A model generated the notes under the pieces. The model was given only the letters and a program-made list of their open reading frames with translations. It was not told the origin of the DNA and did not search any database. A program made the position numbers and the translations under genes. From assembly GCA_018674175.1 (NCBI GenBank), contig JABHAT010000007.1:1-53914 (forward strand): a stretch of 53,914 nucleotides of DNA, written 5' to 3'. This document shows positions 46,167 through 53,914 of this stretch, one piece after another. Origin of the DNA: Gammaproteobacteria bacterium (GTDB lineage Bacteria > Pseudomonadota > Gammaproteobacteria > Poriferisulfidales > GCA-002705445). The first letter of the stretch is position 1. Each line of letters begins with the position of its first letter.

Positions 46167-47138
46167 ATGAGTAAACCTACAGTATTAGTTACAAGAAAAT
46201 GGCCTGCAGAAGTTGAGGCAGAACTAAAAACAAAATATGACGTGACATTTAATGAAAGTGATATAGCAATGACTATACCAGAGCTTCAGAAAGCATTTCA
46301 GAACTATGATTGCGTGTGCCCAACTGTAACAGATCCTATTAACGAAGAAGTCCTTTCAGTTGAAAATAAAAAAGCTAAAATTATCGCAAGTTTTGGTGTG
46401 GGTTTTAATCATATTGATTTAGATGCAGCTAAAAAAGAAGGTTTGGTGGTTACAAATACACCAGAAGTTCTTACAGCATGCACAGCAGATATAGCAATGA
46501 CATTACTATTAAGTGCTGCTAGAAGAACAGGTGAAGGCGAAAGAGAATTACGCTCTGGAGAATGGGCTGGCTGGAGACCAACTCATCTTAGAGGCACACA
46601 GGTAACAGGTAAAACTTTGGGTTGTATTGGATTTGGAAGAATAGCCCAAGCTACAGCGGATAGAGCACACTTCGGTTTTGGAATGAAAATTATATTTTCT
46701 GACCCATATATGCCATCAGATGAAGTTATAAAAAAATATAGTGCAACTCCTTGCTCGAGTGTAGAAGAAGTACTCGAAAAAGCTGACTTTGTTTCTATTC
46801 ATTGTCCCGGTGGTGAAAGCACATATCATTTAATGAATAAAGAAAGAATTGGAATGATGAAAAAAGGTGCTTATTTAATAAATTCAGCAAGAGGTGATGT
46901 AATTGATAATGATGCGCTGATAGAGGCATTAAAAAATAAAACTATTGCTGGGGCAGGATTAGATGTATTTGAAGGAGAGCCTGAACTTAACCCAGGTTTT
47001 CTAGAATGCGAAAATGCAGTGTTACTTCCTCATTTAGGAAGTGCTTCAATTGAGACAAGAATTGCTATGGGTATGAGAGTGTTAGAAAATATGGAGGCAT
47101 ATTATAATAATAAAGAACCAGGCGATAGAGTAGCATAA
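46167..47138 (+). CDS. hprA: Hydroxypyruvate / glyoxylate reductase, D-2-hydroxyacid dehydrogenase family
   Basis: Reduces hydroxypyruvate to D-glycerate, the step after SgaA. The ATG at 46167 is chosen because GGGG at 46157-46160 sits six bases upstream; a TTG at 46155 would consume that site. The 323 residues have the Rossmann motif GFGRIAQ (about 155-161) and the catalytic Arg/Glu/His set in NSARGDV, FEGEP and LLPHLGSAS. It closes the operon; glycerate kinase, enolase, PEP carboxylase and glyA must be elsewhere. Confidence 0.9.
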   Translation: MSKPTVLVTRKWPAEVEAELKTKYDVTFNESDIAMTIPELQKAFQNYDCVCPTVTDPINEEVLSVENKKAKIIASFGVGFNHIDLDAAKKEGLVVTNTPEVLTACTADIAMTLLLSAARRTGEGERELRSGEWAGWRPTHLRGTQVTGKTLGCIGFGRIAQATADRAHFGFGMKIIFSDPYMPSDEVIKKYSATPCSSVEEVLEKADFVSIHCPGGESTYHLMNKERIGMMKKGAYLINSARGDVIDNDALIEALKNKTIAGAGLDVFEGEPELNPGFLECENAVLLPHLGSASIETRIAMGMRVLENMEAYYNNKEPGDRVA

Positions 47139-47169
47139 ATTGAATTAGATTTATTTTTGTATTAATAAG

Positions 47170-47195
47170 AAAGCTAGTTTCGACTAGCTTTTTTT
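47170..47195. terminator. Rho-independent terminator after the serine-cycle operon
   Basis: AAAGCTAGT (47170-47178), a TTCG tetraloop and ACTAGCTTT (47183-47191) form a nine-pair stem followed by Ts. Stable UUCG loop and U-tract make it the clearest terminator in the window. The leading As give it a T-tract on the other strand too, so it probably also ends transcription of the convergent mgtE, rpoN or lpt genes. Confidence 0.9.
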
Positions 47196-47206
47196 ATATA
47201 AATTTT

Positions 47207-48553
47207 CTACAAAAGAAAAAAAGTTCCTAGAGCAAGAAAAGAGAAAAATCCTATTACATCAGTAATTGTTGTTAGAATCACTCCACCACCAAGAGCTGGA
47301 TCCATACCAATTTTTTTAAAAATAATAGGAATAAGGACGCCAGATAAAGCGGCGAAAACAAGATTTGCCACCATGGCAATACCAATCACTACTCCTATTA
47401 AGTAATTATCAAACCAATATGAGGATAAAACCCCAATTACACATGCCCATAAAAGACTATTAAGTAGTCCAACTAATAGCTCTTTAATCAGTAAAGATTT
47501 TGAGTTTGCTGAGCTTATATTCCCTAAAGCTATCCCTCTAATTACTAGAGTTAATGTTTGGGATCCTGCGATACCACCCATACTTGCTACTATTGGCATT
47601 AACACTGCTAAAGCCACCACTTTTTCAATAGTATCTTGGAATAAACTAATAACTCCAGATGCTATTAAAGCAGTAATTAAATTTAAGCCAAGCCAAATTG
47701 CTCTTCTTCGTGCCGAAGGTAAAACTGGCGCAAATATATCTTCTTCATCTGTTAAACCAGCCATATTTAAAACTGCACTTTCACTTTCCTCACGGATTAC
47801 ATCCACAACATCATCAATAGTAATTCTACCTAAAAGTATATTATTTTTATCAACAACAGGAGCAGAAACTAAATCCCTATCTTCAAATATATTAACAACT
47901 TCATTCGCAAGTGCGTCCGAATTGATAGATATATAATTTTTATTCATTGACTCAGAAACAGTTTTTTCAGGATCAGCACATAATAAATTTGTTACAGATA
48001 AAGTGCCTAAAAAATGGTTATATTGATCAACAACAATAATGTTATCAGTATTTTTTGGAATTTCTTTTTTTAATCTAAGATATTTTAGAACAACATCTAA
48101 GGTTACATCAGGCCTTATTGTTATTGTATCTGTATTCATTAAACCACCAGCTGTATCCTCATTGTAATTCATTACAGCTTCTAATCTTGTTCTGTATTGA
48201 TAATCCATACCCTGCAAGGCTTGCGTGACAAGCGTTTCTGGAAGTTCATCAAGAAGGTCAGCAAGATCATCAATATCTAAACCTTTGGTTGCGGCTAAAA
48301 GAGAGGCGTCGTCCATAGATTCCATAAGATTATTTCTTACTTCCTCTCCAACTTCTAAAAGAACTTCTCCGTCAAAAGAATGATCTAGCATTTCCCAAAT
48401 CAACCTTCTCTGTCTAGTTGGAGAACTCTCAAGTAATCTAGCAATTTCTGCAGGATGTAGACCATTGAGAATCAATTTAGCTTTGAGCATAGCTCCTGAA
48501 CTCAAAGAATCAGAAATTGCATTAAGCTTAAGAATTTGACTATCTTTTGACAT
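47207..48553 (-). CDS. mgtE: Magnesium transporter MgtE
   Basis: Mg2+-gated channel-like importer of the inner membrane. The 448 residues show a cytoplasmic N domain (about 1-130), tandem CBS domains (about 135-255) and five transmembrane helices with the pore-region motif MPIVASMGGIAGSQT (about 318-332). It faces the C1 operon across the shared terminator and is preceded by a 78-base gap from rpoN. Confidence 0.94.
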   Translation of the reverse strand: MSKDSQILKLNAISDSLSSGAMLKAKLILNGLHPAEIARLLESSPTRQRRLIWEMLDHSFDGEVLLEVGEEVRNNLMESMDDASLLAATKGLDIDDLADLLDELPETLVTQALQGMDYQYRTRLEAVMNYNEDTAGGLMNTDTITIRPDVTLDVVLKYLRLKKEIPKNTDNIIVVDQYNHFLGTLSVTNLLCADPEKTVSESMNKNYISINSDALANEVVNIFEDRDLVSAPVVDKNNILLGRITIDDVVDVIREESESAVLNMAGLTDEEDIFAPVLPSARRRAIWLGLNLITALIASGVISLFQDTIEKVVALAVLMPIVASMGGIAGSQTLTLVIRGIALGNISSANSKSLLIKELLVGLLNSLLWACVIGVLSSYWFDNYLIGVVIGIAMVANLVFAALSGVLIPIIFKKIGMDPALGGGVILTTITDVIGFFSFLALGTFFLL

Positions 48554-48631
48554 TTACATATCTCTTATATAATAATTTATTGAATATTCTTTTACTATAA
48601 CTTCATAGTTTAACAATATCTGTAAAAAACT

Positions 48632-49996
48632 CTATTTAGTTTTTCTTTTTGAGGATGGCATTAAATTCAAAGATTCTCTATATTTGGCAACAGTTCTTCT
48701 TGCTAGCTTTATATTTTGATTGGAAAGAAGGTCAGTGATTTTTTCATCGCTAAATGGATTAGATTTATCTTCTGAATGAATAATTTTTTTAATTTTTTCT
48801 TTTATAGATACAGAAGAAAAATTATCTCCAAAATCATTAATAATTGAACTAGAGAAAAAAAACTTTAATTCAAAAATTCCATAAGGTGTATCAATATATT
48901 TACCATTTGTTAATCTTGAAACTGTTGATTCATGCACATTAATATCTTTTGCAACTTCATTAAGAACCATAGGTTTAACCTTTTCAATGCCACAATTAAA
49001 AAAATCAATTTGATTGCTAAGAATACTTTCTGCCAAACTTAACAAGGTATCATTTCTATATTTAATATTTTTTATAAATGATTTTGCTTCTTGTAAATTA
49101 TTTTTAACATATTCTTTATCTTCATCTGAAATTTTTAAACTTGAAATATTAATATACTTCTCATTAATTTTTATATCTGGAGAAACTAATTTATTTGGAA
49201 CAATAATCCAATCAGTTCCTTTCTTTATAACTTTTAAATCAGGTATAATGTAATCGCATATTTCATTCTTTCCTACGCATAAACCAGGTCTTGCGTTTTG
49301 TCTTTTAATAATTTTATCTATAAGAATAATTTCTTCTTTACTAATATTTAAATTTTTCATAATAATTTCAAAATTTTTGTCCGCATACTCTTTAAAATAT
49401 TCATTTATAATAAGGCATGTTTTATTTTTTATATTAGATTCTAAGTCTGAGTTTTGGACTTGAATAACTAAAGATTCTTGTATTCCGTTCGTGCCTGTCC
49501 CCTCAGGATCTAAATTTTGAATAAGATGTTGCACAGCAATTAATTCATCAATTGATATATCAGAACCATCATAAATATCATCAAAAATATCTAGAATATC
49601 TTTTATTAGATATCCATCATTATTTATGTAATCAATAATGGTCTCAGCTATTTTCTTATCTTGCTCACTTATATTTAAAAGCTGTATTTGCCAAATTAAA
49701 TATTTTTGCAAGCTATCTTCTTCTGCAATAGTTTTTTCAATAATATCTGATGTGGAGGTTATACTTTTATTTTCAGATAAATTATAATCCTTGTAATGTG
49801 AATAGTGTTCCTCACAATTATCTTCCTCATATTCTTCACAATTGTCTTCTTTTTCAATCAAAGGATTTGACTCAAAAATATTTTGTATTTCTTGATTAAT
49901 TTCTACAGCAGACATTTGCAATAGTTTGATAGCATTTTGCAATTGTGTTGATATAGATAGTTTTGACGTTTGTTTTGAAGAAAGGTTTAATTTCAT
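48632..49996 (-). CDS. rpoN: RNA polymerase sigma-54 factor
   Basis: Directs polymerase to -24/-12 promoters that need an AAA+ activator. Region I is Gln/Leu-rich (LSISTQLQNAIKLLQMS, about 13-29), region II is very acidic with a repeated EDNCEE (about 52-66), the core-binding and DNA-binding parts follow, and the RpoN box ARRTVAKYRE lies at about 432-441. 454 residues, shorter than the 477 of E. coli. It follows lptB as usual, but hpf and ptsN, which normally come next, are absent. Confidence 0.95.
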   Translation of the reverse strand: MKLNLSSKQTSKLSISTQLQNAIKLLQMSAVEINQEIQNIFESNPLIEKEDNCEEYEEDNCEEHYSHYKDYNLSENKSITSTSDIIEKTIAEEDSLQKYLIWQIQLLNISEQDKKIAETIIDYINNDGYLIKDILDIFDDIYDGSDISIDELIAVQHLIQNLDPEGTGTNGIQESLVIQVQNSDLESNIKNKTCLIINEYFKEYADKNFEIIMKNLNISKEEIILIDKIIKRQNARPGLCVGKNEICDYIIPDLKVIKKGTDWIIVPNKLVSPDIKINEKYINISSLKISDEDKEYVKNNLQEAKSFIKNIKYRNDTLLSLAESILSNQIDFFNCGIEKVKPMVLNEVAKDINVHESTVSRLTNGKYIDTPYGIFELKFFFSSSIINDFGDNFSSVSIKEKIKKIIHSEDKSNPFSDEKITDLLSNQNIKLARRTVAKYRESLNLMPSSKRKTK

Positions 49997-50018
49997 AATT
50001 AATTATTATTTAAGTTTT

Positions 50019-50744
50019 CTATATTTTAAAATTATCGCCTAAATAAACTTGCTTAACTTGCTCATTCTCTAAAATTTCTTTAGATCTTCCTTCAGCTATG
50101 ATTTTACTATTATTAAGAATATAAGATCTATCACATACATCTAGAGTTTCTCTAACATTATGATCTGTTATAAGTATTCCAATATTATTTTCTTTTAAGT
50201 TTTTTATTATTTCTTGTATATCAATTACTGATATAGGATCTATACCGGCAAAAGGCTCGTCAAGTAGTATAAATTTTGGATTAGATGCAAGAGCTCTTGC
50301 AATTTCTGCCCTTCGTCTTTCGCCACCTGATAAACTAATGCCCATTGTATTTTTTATATGTTCAATGTTGAATTTTTCTAGCAAATAAGATAATTTATCT
50401 TCCTTTTCTTTTTTGCTTATGTCTTGTCTTTGCTCTAATATAGCAAGAATATTATCACTCACACTTAAGCCTCTAAATATTGAAGGTTCTTGAGCAAGAT
50501 AACCAATACCTAAGTTTGCTCTTTCATCTATAGATAGGTTTGTTATATTTTTTTTATTTATATAAATTTTTCCTGATCCAGGTGATATTAATCCTGTTAT
50601 CATATAAAAACATGTTGTCTTACCAGCCCCATTAGGGCCAAGCAAGCCAATAACTTCTCCTGTATTAACTTCAATAGAAACATTGGAAACAATTTTTTTT
50701 GAGTCATAGGATTTCGAAATTTTTTTTATACTTAATTTATTCAT
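50019..50744 (-). CDS. lptB: LPS export ABC ATPase LptB
   Basis: Powers LptB2FG extraction of lipopolysaccharide from the inner membrane. The 241 residues have Walker [10 protein letters not shown] (about 36-44), the LptB-type [14 protein letters not shown] signature and Walker [14 protein letters not shown]. It overlaps lptA by eight bases, the conserved lptC-lptA-lptB-rpoN order. Confidence 0.96.
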   Translation of the reverse strand: MNKLSIKKISKSYDSKKIVSNVSIEVNTGEVIGLLGPNGAGKTTCFYMITGLISPGSGKIYINKKNITNLSIDERANLGIGYLAQEPSIFRGLSVSDNILAILEQRQDISKKEKEDKLSYLLEKFNIEHIKNTMGISLSGGERRRAEIARALASNPKFILLDEPFAGIDPISVIDIQEIIKNLKENNIGILITDHNVRETLDVCDRSYILNNSKIIAEGRSKEILENEQVKQVYLGDNFKI

Positions 50745-51231
50745 TTTTTTTTGGCTCGAGTGTCATTTTAACTCTTGAATCGCCTTTATTGTCCCCAGCT
50801 ATAATATTTTCACTATCTGTTTTATATATAATTTTATTACTTTTAACAACATTGTTTGACTGTGTAAGAATAGCTTTTTTTAAGAAAATTATTTTAGATT
50901 GATTCATATAGTATTCAATTATTTTTGCTTCTCCATTTACTATTTTCCCTGTTCTTGTTTTTTGTCTATAAGTTGATTTTTCTCCAGTAACAATCATATG
51001 ATTTATTTCATTATTCTCTGAAGTCACAATAAGTAAATCTCCAGTAAGAAGCATAGTTCCCTGAGTAACTACAACATTTCCTCGATAAGTACTTTTTTGC
51101 GACTCTTCATCCCATTTTGCAGAGTCAGACTCTAGGAAAATTGGTTCATTTCTATCAGTTTCGTTCGCATATGCGCAATTACAAAACAAAAATGAGACTG
51201 CAAAAATTAAATTTTTAATTTTATTGAACAT
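50737..51231 (-). CDS. lptA: LPS transport protein LptA
   Basis: Periplasmic bridge protein that carries LPS between LptC and LptD. I use ATG 51231, preceded by GAGGAAA, giving 164 residues; a start seven codons upstream would lie deeper in lptC. A signal peptide ends near YANA-type cleavage (residue about 22), followed by an OstA beta-jellyroll ([26 protein letters not shown] and later strands). It overlaps lptC by 11 bases. Confidence 0.9.
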   Translation of the reverse strand: MFNKIKNLIFAVSFLFCNCAYANETDRNEPIFLESDSAKWDEESQKSTYRGNVVVTQGTMLLTGDLLIVTSENNEINHMIVTGEKSTYRQKTRTGKIVNGEAKIIEYYMNQSKIIFLKKAILTQSNNVVKSNKIIYKTDSENIIAGDNKGDSRVKMTLEPKKNE

Positions 51232-51787
51232 GCTTTCCTCTTGTTTCATCAAAAATTATAAATTCACCTTTAAGTAAGCTACTTTTCATGCCTTTACCAT
51301 TTAGAAATGAGTTATTTTTTTTTATATATACGTTAGAGTCAGTAACCGCTAACTGTTCGTTAAGATATATATATATTTCTTCAGTATTTAATTTTAAAAA
51401 AGGCTCATCAGGCTTTTCTTTAAAATACATATTGACGTCACCAAATAATTTTATATTTTTTCTTTTATAAGCTATTGAGCCAGATTGGGCAACAATCTTA
51501 GTTGGAGGTTTATTATCTCTAAATAATAATATGTTTGGACTATCCGCCTCAATAATTTCACTTTTATAAAATTGCTTCATCTTTGGGCTAGAAACTGTAT
51601 ACAAGGGAATCCCATTATTATCCATTGCAATATATTTAACTTTATTAAATAAATTATCCGGCATTGTTTTAATATCGCTAGAATTTATGCCCAATACATC
51701 TTCCGCTTTATTATTTATTGATAATGCTAATACAAAACCTAGAATGACAATAAATAAATTGAATATATTTTTTTTAATATAGTTCAC
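51221..51787 (-). CDS. lptC: LPS export protein LptC
   Basis: Bitopic inner-membrane protein that passes LPS to LptA. The 188 residues begin with a membrane helix (about 8-26) and continue as an OstA-like beta-jellyroll (YTVSSPKMKQFYKSE, VAQSGSIAYKRKNI). Sequence conservation in the family is weak, so the call leans on position between kdsD and lptA. kdsC, which usually separates kdsD and lptC, is missing. Confidence 0.88.
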   Translation of the reverse strand: MNYIKKNIFNLFIVILGFVLALSINNKAEDVLGINSSDIKTMPDNLFNKVKYIAMDNNGIPLYTVSSPKMKQFYKSEIIEADSPNILLFRDNKPPTKIVAQSGSIAYKRKNIKLFGDVNMYFKEKPDEPFLKLNTEEIYIYLNEQLAVTDSNVYIKKNNSFLNGKGMKSSLLKGEFIIFDETRGKHVQ

Positions 51788-51791
51788 GTTC

Positions 51792-52772
51792 TTAGTTTAT
51801 TCCAGAATCAATTAAGATATGCATATTTATAGCGCCAATAATTTTATTTTTTTTATCTAAGACTGGCAAAGAGTTAATTTTATTATTTTTCATAACATCC
51901 AAAGTATCAGAAGCATAATCATCTTGATTGCACGATAGGAATTTTTTTGTCATAATTTGAATAATAGAAGTATCATGAATATCAAGTAACTTTTTAATAG
52001 ATCTTCTTAAATCACCGTCAGTAAAAAAACCGACAGCTTTATTATTTTTATTAGACACTATCACACAGCCCATATTTTTCTTTGTCATTTCAATCAATAC
52101 ATCTTTAAGTTTTTTATTATCTTCTACAATAGGTATATCTTTTTCTTTTTTCATTATATCTTTAATTTTTAAATTTAGATTTTTTCCTAGGCGACCGCCA
52201 GGATGGTTCCCTCCAAAATCTTTTTCTTTAAAAGATTTCATCTTCATTAAAATAATTGCAATTATATCACCTAGCACTAATGTGACAGTTGTACTTGTAG
52301 TTGGCGCTAGGCCTAGAGGGCATGCCTCTTTTTTTACTTCTGCGATTAAGGATACATCTGATTCTTCATAAATTTTTGATTTATTATCACCACATATGCT
52401 TAGTATTATGCAGCCAATTTTTTTTAAATTAGGTAATATATGCATAATTTCTTGAGTACACCCAGAGTTAGAAATTAAAATTACAGTATCTTCTTTTGAA
52501 ATTGCGCCTATATCGCCATGCATTGCTTCACTGGGATGAATAAAAAAAGAAGGTGTTCCTGTACTCGAGAATGTAGCTGACAGCTTGTTACCAATATGCC
52601 CTGACTTACCGACACCTATAATTATTAATTTACCTTTAGAATGAAAAATTTTATTGCAAAAAGAATATAATTTCTTGCCTAAAGTCTTCTTTAAATTATT
52701 TATAGCTAAAACTTCCGAAACTATAACTTCTCTTGCTATCTTAAGTGCATCTTTTTCACTAATCTTAGACAT
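51792..52772 (-). CDS. kdsD: D-arabinose 5-phosphate isomerase
   Basis: Makes D-arabinose 5-phosphate from ribulose 5-phosphate for Kdo, the inner sugar of LPS. The 326 residues have an SIS domain (GVGKSGHIGNKLSATFSSTG, about 54-73; HPSEAMHGDIG) and two C-terminal CBS domains (about 208-326). It heads the minus-strand run and starts lptC four bases after its own end. The product is of full family length. Confidence 0.94.
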   Translation of the reverse strand: MSKISEKDALKIAREVIVSEVLAINNLKKTLGKKLYSFCNKIFHSKGKLIIIGVGKSGHIGNKLSATFSSTGTPSFFIHPSEAMHGDIGAISKEDTVILISNSGCTQEIMHILPNLKKIGCIILSICGDNKSKIYEESDVSLIAEVKKEACPLGLAPTTSTTVTLVLGDIIAIILMKMKSFKEKDFGGNHPGGRLGKNLNLKIKDIMKKEKDIPIVEDNKKLKDVLIEMTKKNMGCVIVSNKNNKAVGFFTDGDLRRSIKKLLDIHDTSIIQIMTKKFLSCNQDDYASDTLDVMKNNKINSLPVLDKKNKIIGAINMHILIDSGIN

Positions 52773-52862
52773 GGTTTTTTTACAAAAAAAATAATTAATT
52801 AATTATATAAGATAATATGAGTTATATCTCGTAAATTTTATAGAATGCTGATATAAAAGCGA

Positions 52863-52868
52863 TATAAT
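52863..52868 (+). promoter_or_regulatory. Candidate -10 element for the MMPL exporter gene
   Basis: A perfect TATAAT lies 43 bases upstream of the ATG in the 139-base divergent region with kdsD. No recognisable -35 hexamer stands 16-18 bases before it, so the assignment is tentative. Confidence 0.3.
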
Positions 52869-52911
52869 GATAAAATTATTATTATTTTAAGCAATTAAAA
52901 GCATCCTATTT

Positions 52912-53914
52912 ATGAAAATTATAGCTAAAGCAATAAATTATTACGATTATTTAATATTAAAAAGACCGTATCTATCACTATTTTCAGTGTTATTGATAAT
53001 TTCGTTTTTTTCTTTAAGTATTCAAGATTTTAAAATGGATGCCTCCGCAGATTCACTAGTCTTAGAAAATGATAAGGCTTTAAAATATTTTCGAGCCACA
53101 AGCGCTAGATACTCTACCGAAGACTTTGTAGTTATTACTTTTAAGCCTAATAATGGAATATATAATAAAGAATCACTCGTTTTACTGGACAATATATCAA
53201 AAGATATAAAATCAAACATTCCAGATGTTAGTAATGTTTTAACTATCTTAGATGTCCCACTTTTAGATAGTCCAAAAGTTGGATTTTCTGATCTTTCTAA
53301 AGAACAGAGAACACTTAGATCTAAGAATATTGATTTAAGTTTAGTAGAAAAAGAGTTTCTAACTAGTCCACTATATAAAAATTTATTAATGAGCGAAGAT
53401 TCTACAACAACTATTATTGTTGTAAATTTTTCTAAAGACGAAGAGTATTTTAATCTTCTTAATAAAAGAAACAACTTAAGAGAAATTAAATTAAGTAGAG
53501 AATTGACATCAAATGAAAAAAAACTATTAAATAATCTTGAATTAAGTTTTAAGAATTATAGTGCTAAAAACTCTGCAAGAGAAAAAGAAAATATAAAAAA
53601 AATAAGAAAAGTAATTCAAAAGTATAAAAAAAATGCTTCAATGTTTTTGGGTGGTGTACCAATGATTACATCAGATATGACAGATTTTATTGCGCAAGAT
53701 ATTAAGAAATTTGGCATTGGAGTTTTTATTTTTTTAGTGCTAGTTCTGTTTATAATTTTCAAAAGTGTAAGGTGGGTTTTTATTCCTTTGTTTGGGTGCA
53801 TTATTTCTGTTATTTTTGTAAGCGGTTTAGCTGGCTATATTGATTGGAGAATAACTGTCATATCGTCAAATTTTGCAGCAATATTATTAATTATTACAAT
53901 GTCAATGACCATTC
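52912..53914 (+). CDS. MMPL / RND-superfamily exporter, N-terminal part (runs off right edge)
   Basis: Open from ATG 52912 to the window end, 334 codons. A membrane helix (about 18-36) is followed by a roughly 230-residue extracytoplasmic domain (DASADSLVLENDKALKYF, then a charged coiled region). The second helix begins near GIGVFIFLVLVLFIIF and a third near FIPLFGCIISVIFV. This layout, with the DSLVLENDKA-type motif after the first helix, is that of COG1033 MMPL exporters, which move lipids or hopanoids in other bacteria. No Shine-Dalgarno is obvious; a TATAAT lies at 52863-52868. Divergent from kdsD. Confidence 0.75.
   Translation, partial: MKIIAKAINYYDYLILKRPYLSLFSVLLIISFFSLSIQDFKMDASADSLVLENDKALKYFRATSARYSTEDFVVITFKPNNGIYNKESLVLLDNISKDIKSNIPDVSNVLTILDVPLLDSPKVGFSDLSKEQRTLRSKNIDLSLVEKEFLTSPLYKNLLMSEDSTTTIIVVNFSKDEEYFNLLNKRNNLREIKLSRELTSNEKKLLNNLELSFKNYSAKNSAREKENIKKIRKVIQKYKKNASMFLGGVPMITSDMTDFIAQDIKKFGIGVFIFLVLVLFIIFKSVRWVFIPLFGCIISVIFVSGLAGYIDWRITVISSNFAAILLIITMSMTI

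Overview
The window reads as a stretch of a very AT-rich (about 30 % G+C by eye), densely packed gammaproteobacterial chromosome. Gene order is the evidence for the class: lptD-surA-pdxA-rsmA-apaG-apaH facing folA, lgt-thyA, pepP-ubiH-ubiF-like, mrdA-rodA-mltB-rlpA-dacA, apbC facing metG, kdsD-lptC-lptA-lptB-rpoN, and zapA followed by 6S RNA are all gammaproteobacterial arrangements. Short intergenic gaps, many overlapping genes, frequent TTG starts and AT bias suggest a streamlined, probably pelagic marine lineage (SUP05/Thioglobus- or SAR86-like in style). The genus cannot be fixed from the window. No phage, IS element, CRISPR array, tRNA or rRNA was seen.

Layout. 1-213 is the start of a lysine-rich histone-H1-like gene built of 27-bp repeats. 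214-688 is low-complexity repeat DNA. 689-1454 (minus) is 6S RNA, zapA and a zapA-associated coiled-coil gene. 1539-5201 (plus) is pepP and two ubiquinone-type hydroxylases. 5203-7318 (minus) is a tungstate-type ABC importer without its binding protein, plus a PlsC-like acyltransferase, preceded by the gutted remains of a yyaL-type gene (7315-7731). 7774-9828 is lgt-thyA-folA. 9825-16393 (minus) is apaH-apaG-rsmA-pdxA-surA-lptD. 16461-20648 is an RND pump pair. 20672-27140 is cell-wall elongation and remodelling plus D-amino-acid aminotransferase. 27141-29485 holds a uracil-DNA glycosylase-like gene, murU-amgK muropeptide recycling and a new 41-aa lipoprotein gene. 29524-33305 is a ThDP enzyme, an aldehyde dehydrogenase and an unknown periplasmic protein. 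33314-39020 is a PGPGW membrane protein, dcd, apbC, metG, a 2[4Fe-4S] ferredoxin and cysG. 39260-47138 is a one-carbon/serine-cycle operon ending in a clear terminator. 47207-52772 (minus) is mgtE, rpoN, lptB, lptA, lptC and kdsD. 52912 to the right edge is a truncated MMPL-type exporter.

The most interesting region is 39260-47138. Serine-glyoxylate aminotransferase, malyl-CoA lyase, malate thiokinase (two subunits) and hydroxypyruvate reductase are core serine-cycle enzymes. They are preceded by a 5-formyl-THF cyclo-ligase homologue, a full-length homologue of archaeal/methylotroph formylmethanofuran:tetrahydromethanopterin formyltransferase (Ftr/FhcD) and FolD. Ftr normally works with methanofuran and tetrahydromethanopterin, yet its neighbours here are tetrahydrofolate enzymes and no other methanopterin gene is visible. 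The trio occupies the place of mtdA-fch in the classical Methylobacterium serine-cycle cluster, so it may be an undescribed folate-linked formyl-handling module. A 92-nt nested hairpin between folD and the aminotransferase gene is a candidate riboswitch. The tungstate-type importer would fit a tungsten formate dehydrogenase completing C1 oxidation, but that link is inference.
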